Source: Paenibacillus sinensis
GTDB lineage: Bacteria; Bacillota; Bacilli; Paenibacillales; Paenibacillaceae
Assembly: GCF_019904155.1 (NCBI RefSeq)
Contig: NZ_JAHCMB010000187.1
Location: 96,256-160,255 of the forward strand
Reading direction: 5' to 3'
Length of the DNA: 64,000 nucleotides
Positions within the stretch are counted from its first letter, which is position 1, and every line of letters starts with the position of its first letter. Shown piece after piece: positions 60,594 to 64,000 of this stretch. Below the pieces are notes generated by a model. That model saw only the letters and a program-made list of their open reading frames with translations. It did not search any database and was not told the origin of the DNA. A program made the position numbers and the translations under genes.

Positions 60594-61161
60594 GATTCTC
60601 ATCCTCTCCAGGGCCGAGTCTTTGGCCCAGTATCGGTCTCGGAATAACGACTGTCGAAATGACTCGCTGTCTACGGCCGCCATCTCCCTCGTTCCCGGCG
60701 TATTTCTGCATGGCTCCCCTGATTTCCGACAGCAGCTGCGCGTATTCTTCATCCGTTAGATATAGCTGGGCCTGACGCATGGATACGCCGTCCCGGGCCA
60801 GGTCGTATTGTTCCTGCTTCAGGTAGGCGCTAAAGTCGCCGACAAGAGAGGATATGAATTTCTGGAACAAGGCCATATGCTCGCCTGCAGCCCGCTCCGT
60901 CGTATCCGAAGGGGTGGCATCCTCGGCTCCCGCAGCCAGATAGTACACTTTCTCCACCGCGCCTCTGACTTTGATCTCCTCCGCCACCTGCAGCATACCG
61001 GCCTTCAACAGCTTGTTCAGCTGCCGGTACATCGTCGCCTGGGGAATGTCCTCCAGTTCCGCGACGAGCTGGCGTGTCGTGCGTCTTCTTCCGTTCAGCA
61101 GCGCCTGGACGATCCGCATGCGTACGGGATGAAGCAGCAGATCGGCTCTGGATTCGCTCAT
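60583..61161 (-). CDS. HTH transcriptional regulator (ArsR/PadR-like)
   Basis: A 192-residue protein; start at 61161 (MSESRADL) with GAGGTG before. Residues 5-75 are a winged helix (HPVRMRIVQALLNGRRRTTR, then LEDIPQATMYRQLNKLLKAG). The C-terminal half is helical (HMALFQKFISSLVGDFSAYL, LYLTDEEYAQLLSEIR) as in helix-turn-helix domain proteins that often stand next to a membrane protein. Its own promoter region carries a 28-bp palindrome, a probable operator. Confidence 0.85.
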   Translation of the reverse strand: MSESRADLLLHPVRMRIVQALLNGRRRTTRQLVAELEDIPQATMYRQLNKLLKAGMLQVAEEIKVRGAVEKVYYLAAGAEDATPSDTTERAAGEHMALFQKFISSLVGDFSAYLKQEQYDLARDGVSMRQAQLYLTDEEYAQLLSEIRGAMQKYAGNEGDGGRRQRVISTVVIPRPILGQRLGPGEDENHGE

Positions 61162-61187
61162 GGTTATCACCTCAACTTGAACTTAAA

Positions 61188-61215
61188 CTATTATCATTAT
61201 CAATAATGATAATAG
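61188..61215. promoter_or_regulatory. 28-bp perfect palindrome, probable operator
   Basis: CTATTATCATTAT, two bases CA, then the exact complement ATAATGATAATAG. It ends 27 bp before the regulator start. Confidence 0.65.
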
Positions 61216-61281
61216 TTGTAGTGAAAAAAGGCAACCTCTGTTTGAGCTAACAAACGGGCTGCCAAGGGGGCACCCCAACAC

Positions 61282-61341
61282 GAACGGTTAAAAGATACCA
61301 TTTGTGCGAACGGCAAACAAAATACACATCTGTGCGAACAG
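61282..61341. repeat. Three short direct repeats around GTTCGCAC
   Basis: ACACGAACGG, TTTGTGCGAACGGC and TCTGTGCGAACAGC occur 26 and 28 bp apart between the HTH gene and the MFS terminator region. The rest of 61216-61475 has no gene. Confidence 0.5.
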
Positions 61342-61475
61342 CTACAGGCATTGCCTTAAGACATGCACCGCTACCGCTCGGGGTCCAACTGGCGTTGCCG
61401 GGAAAGATCAGAGCCTCGTCAAGCTCTCCGCTTAACCAGGTTTGGATGTTGTAATGAACCGGAGAAGCCTGCGGC

Positions 61476-62717
61476 TTATTGAACCTTGCTCTGCCCGCCG
61501 ATTTCTCCGCCGCCGGTCCGCACCATAAGGATACGGTTCAGCCGCTCCGAGAACAGAAGCATCGCTGTGGCCATCAATCCCAGATACACCGGGAACACAC
61601 CGAGCGACGAGAAGGAAGCCAGGAAGCCGAGCAGAGGCGGCAGCAGGGTGCTTCCTACATACGCCACAGCCATCTGGTAGCCCATAATGGTCTGCGAGTT
61701 CTCCCTTCCGAAACGTACCGGCGTCTCGTGCAGCATGCAGGGATATATCGGCGCAAGCCCCAGGCCCACGATCATGAAGCCCGCGACCGCCCAGCCGCCG
61801 GGCAGAGGCAGACATAGCAGAACGGCGCCGGTGAGCGCGGTAATCTGTCCCGTGCGGATGAGCTTCCGGTTGCTCACCCGGAAGGTAATGAAGCCGGAGA
61901 TGAACCGGCCGACCGTAATGCCTGCATAGTAGAGCGACACGCCCTGCGCCGCGAATGCGGCCGATACTTCTTTGACATGCACCAGATAGCTGCTTCCCCA
62001 CAGTCCCAGCGTTGCCTCCACGCCGCAGTACAGCAGAAAGGACAGCAGGCCCTGCTTCACGCCCCGGATGCGCAGCGGCTTGGCGGAAGCGGAAGCGCCA
62101 GCCGCATTCTCCACCGGCCCATTGGACGCCCCTTCTTCCGCCATACCGTTCTCGGCCGTTCGAATTCCCGCAACCTTGTTCCAAAGAGGCAACGAGAAGA
62201 ACAGAATCAGCACCAGCCCGAACTGGATGGCGGAAATCGTCAGATAGCCGTTTCTCCAGGAACCGCTCCCGTCAATGAAGCGGGCCATAATAATGGGGCC
62301 AAGGGTTGCTCCGACACCCCAGAAGCAGTGCAGCCAGCTCATATGATGGGCCTTGTAATGGGCAGCTACATAATTATTGAGGCCCGCATCTACAGAGCCT
62401 GCTCCAAGACCGAGCGGTATGGCGAACAGCACCATCCAGATAACCGATGCCGATTCCGCGTAGCCCAACAGGGCGACGGCGGTCATGAGGCAGCTTACAA
62501 GCGTCACCTTGCCCGTTCCGAACCGGGAGATGACGCGCCCGCTTGCGAGGCTGGAGACAATCGTGCCCGACGCTATGAGCATGAACAGCCAGCCGGCCAT
62601 ATCGAGCGGCGCTCCCAGATCCTTTTGCATAACCGGCCAGGATGCACCCAACAGGGAATCCGGCAGCCCCAGACTGATAAAAGCCAGATAAATAATAATT
62701 AAAAAGAAAGTAGCCAT
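61476..62717 (-). CDS. MFS transporter, ROK-linked
   Basis: A 413-residue facilitator with twelve helices. The start region YLAFISLGLPDSLLGASWPV and the loop SGRVISRFGTGKVTLVSCL fit the FucP/YfkF-like branch; GLGAGSVDAGLNNYVAAHY near 107 is typical of that branch. AGGAG precedes the ATG. It lies 11 bp after a ROK regulator gene, so a sugar or sugar-like substrate is likely. Confidence 0.88.
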   Translation of the reverse strand: MATFFLIIIYLAFISLGLPDSLLGASWPVMQKDLGAPLDMAGWLFMLIASGTIVSSLASGRVISRFGTGKVTLVSCLMTAVALLGYAESASVIWMVLFAIPLGLGAGSVDAGLNNYVAAHYKAHHMSWLHCFWGVGATLGPIIMARFIDGSGSWRNGYLTISAIQFGLVLILFFSLPLWNKVAGIRTAENGMAEEGASNGPVENAAGASASAKPLRIRGVKQGLLSFLLYCGVEATLGLWGSSYLVHVKEVSAAFAAQGVSLYYAGITVGRFISGFITFRVSNRKLIRTGQITALTGAVLLCLPLPGGWAVAGFMIVGLGLAPIYPCMLHETPVRFGRENSQTIMGYQMAVAYVGSTLLPPLLGFLASFSSLGVFPVYLGLMATAMLLFSERLNRILMVRTGGGEIGGQSKVQ

Positions 62718-62728
62718 ATGTCGTTCTC

Positions 62729-63772
62729 CTATTCCCTAATTTCCAAGTACGGCGCAGTCTCACTGATCAGCAGATCAAGCCCGAGACGCTGCAGCCCATA
62801 GAGATAATCCTGGCGCCAATCGCTCGCCTTAAGCTCTGGCAGATGCTCCGCCGGAATGTAGGCCGCGCTTGCCGAAGCAATCGCCTTCAGCATGTCGCCG
62901 CTCACCTCTTCCCGGTTGAAGATGACCCCGTCCGGATTGAGGATAGCGGCCAGCGAGGCGACAAGACGGGCCGCCGGATCAACCGCCGCGCTGACGCCGT
63001 TATTGGCTTCCTCTCCTCGGCCGAGTGCCTGCCCAAAGTTACGGTTGTCATACTGCGGGACGAAAGACACCTCGCCGGAGAAGCAGCTTTTACCCCGGAC
63101 GATTTCGCCGTTAACGAGGATGCCTGCGCCAGGCCCGTTCTGGCCGAAATAGAGATAGACCAGCGAAGACCTGTCCCTAGCGGTCATCCGGTCGTAGTAA
63201 CCGAGCACAGCCGCATTCATATCGTTCTCCACTACGGCCGGGATGGAGTAACGCGATTCACAGTATTGTTTGAGGTCAAAGTAGTGGAATTGTGGATAAT
63301 CGGGGATATGGATGATTTTGCCGGTGCCATCGACCGCTCCGGGAATGCCGATGGAGATCACCCCAATCCGGGGGTACCGGTCCAGAAAGCTTTGAATGTG
63401 CAGGTCAAGGCTCTCTATCCCGGCATTCAGGACACCTGGAGTGTTCCCCCGCTCTTTCACTTCGCCCAAGCTGTTAACAACCGTGTATCCCGTTTCCTTT
63501 CTTTCCAGAAACAGGGCCAATCCCAGCATATGCTCCGGATTGTAGGCATACCTTAACGCCCTGCGGCCTCCGCTGGATTCATCCAGACCGGCCTGAAAGA
63601 TCTCTCCTTCTTTTTCCATGAGGGACAGAAACTTTCCGACCGTCGGGAAGCTGATCCCTAACTGCCGACTTAATTCCGCTTTGGTCGAACTGCCAGCTTT
63701 CAGCAGAGCTGTTCGGATCTTTCGCAAAATCATCGTTTGTACGGCTTTGGGTCTATTCGTTCCTTCGTGCAT
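62729..63772 (-). CDS. ROK-family transcriptional regulator (NagC/XylR type)
   Basis: A 347-residue regulator; start at 63772 (MHEGTNRP) with GAGAGGTG in front. Residues 15-75 are a winged helix (AELSRQLGISFPTVGKFLS). The ROK domain follows, with GVISIGIPGAVDGTGKIIHI near 140, VVENDMNAAVLGYYDRM near 180 and LVYLYFGQNGPGAGILVNGE near 205. The usual ROK zinc motif is not obvious. The 42-bp inverted repeat at 63783-63824 is its likely operator. Forms an operon with the MFS gene. Confidence 0.9.
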   Translation of the reverse strand: MHEGTNRPKAVQTMILRKIRTALLKAGSSTKAELSRQLGISFPTVGKFLSLMEKEGEIFQAGLDESSGGRRALRYAYNPEHMLGLALFLERKETGYTVVNSLGEVKERGNTPGVLNAGIESLDLHIQSFLDRYPRIGVISIGIPGAVDGTGKIIHIPDYPQFHYFDLKQYCESRYSIPAVVENDMNAAVLGYYDRMTARDRSSLVYLYFGQNGPGAGILVNGEIVRGKSCFSGEVSFVPQYDNRNFGQALGRGEEANNGVSAAVDPAARLVASLAAILNPDGVIFNREEVSGDMLKAIASASAAYIPAEHLPELKASDWRQDYLYGLQRLGLDLLISETAPYLEIRE

Positions 63773-63782
63773 GGATTCACCT

Positions 63783-63824
63783 CTCATCCCTACTTATTAA
63801 ACTAATTTAATAAGTAGGGATGAG
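63783..63824. promoter_or_regulatory. 42-bp inverted repeat, probable ROK operator
   Basis: Two perfect 19-bp arms (CTCATCCCTACTTATTAAA and its complement) around CTAA, ending 11 bp before the ROK start and overlapping its leader. Upstream TTGATA and GATACA could serve as -35 and -10. Confidence 0.75.
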
Positions 63825-63933
63825 TGTATCACACTATGGATATCTTTATCAATAAGGCAATGACAAAAAATATGTCGTTTTGCAGGCGGTGGATGCTTTT
63901 CCATGAATTGCACCACCACCCGCGATCTCGGAG

Positions 63934-63999
63934 CTAAGACGATTGAAGCGTCTCCAGAAAATACTGGGTTACCAATGTCTCTTTATGATATATTTCATT
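63934..63999 (-). CDS. Possible C-terminal fragment of a further gene
   Basis: The only minus-strand frame without an early stop reads 21 residues (ends VTQYFLETLQSS) before TAG at 63936-63934. It could be the end of a gene upstream of the ROK operon. No ribosome site or domain can be checked. Confidence 0.3.
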   Translation of the reverse strand, partial: NEIYHKETLVTQYFLETLQSS

Positions 64000-64000
64000 C

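Noticed and set aside
61188..61215. Reading the palindrome as a Fur box
   Set aside because: Its ATTATC/GATAAT units are in the wrong order and spacing for the Fur consensus; a private operator of the HTH regulator fits better.
1..64000. Search for mobile elements, CRISPR arrays, tRNA and rRNA
   Set aside because: No transposase, integrase, spaced repeat array or RNA gene pattern was found; the tandem repeats seen are too short and few for CRISPR.

Overview
The window looks like chromosomal DNA of a GC-rich, endospore-forming Bacillota, most likely Paenibacillus. The evidence is the xpaC/yaaN-type pair, a Bacillus-style sigW promoter, a CcpA cre-like site, a Fur box, a YheC/D-type spore-coat ATP-grasp protein and a purine riboswitch. 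Genus assignment is inference. There is no rRNA, tRNA, CRISPR array, integrase or recognisable insertion sequence. Nearly all genes lie on the minus strand, so the 5' end of most operons is at the higher coordinate.

Layout. 1-1.8 kb: DUF4097 protein, OmpR-type regulator and the start of its histidine kinase. 2.1-5.9 kb: an MFS carrier of the OxlT/YhjX type beside a LytS/LytTR two-component system, with three phased direct repeats in front of the carrier gene. 6-15.8 kb: a chemoreceptor-like protein, an M14 carboxypeptidase, a FAD-dependent dehydrogenase under a guanine-class riboswitch, a diguanylate cyclase and a large GGDEF-EAL protein. 16-21.4 kb: a 50-residue ORF under a Fur box, a secreted TPM-domain coiled-coil protein, LysR plus rhodanese, and a formate/nitrite channel.

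21.7-34.1 kb is the most striking part: twelve co-directional genes forming a Ter (tellurite/stress response) supercluster. In transcription order they are three single TerD proteins, a double-TerD protein, TerC, then five enzymes of the Ter-linked metabolite module (C-C bond lyase, PRTase-TRSP, StiP, HAD, ATP-grasp), then XpaC and TelA. A perfect sigW-type promoter stands in front of the first terD. A strong internal hairpin, low-complexity expansions in several of the proteins and a hairpin covering the start of a tiny membrane ORF just past telA are the odd points.

34.2-47.3 kb: an amino-acid ABC importer, agmatine-to-putrescine enzymes (AguA, AguB), a phosphodiesterase, an orphan GltD, an ABC-2 exporter operon and a type I pullulanase with a consensus promoter and a cre-like site. 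47.4-64 kb: a C39-like peptidase translationally coupled to a six-PAS hybrid kinase, envelope or spore-surface glycosylation genes (two glycosyltransferases, YheD-like, ManC, DUF6492), a NifI1-like PII protein, a DUF445 protein, an HTH regulator coupled to a CPBP-type membrane protease, and a ROK regulator/MFS operon behind a 42-bp inverted repeat. The last bases hold what may be the C-terminus of another minus-strand gene.
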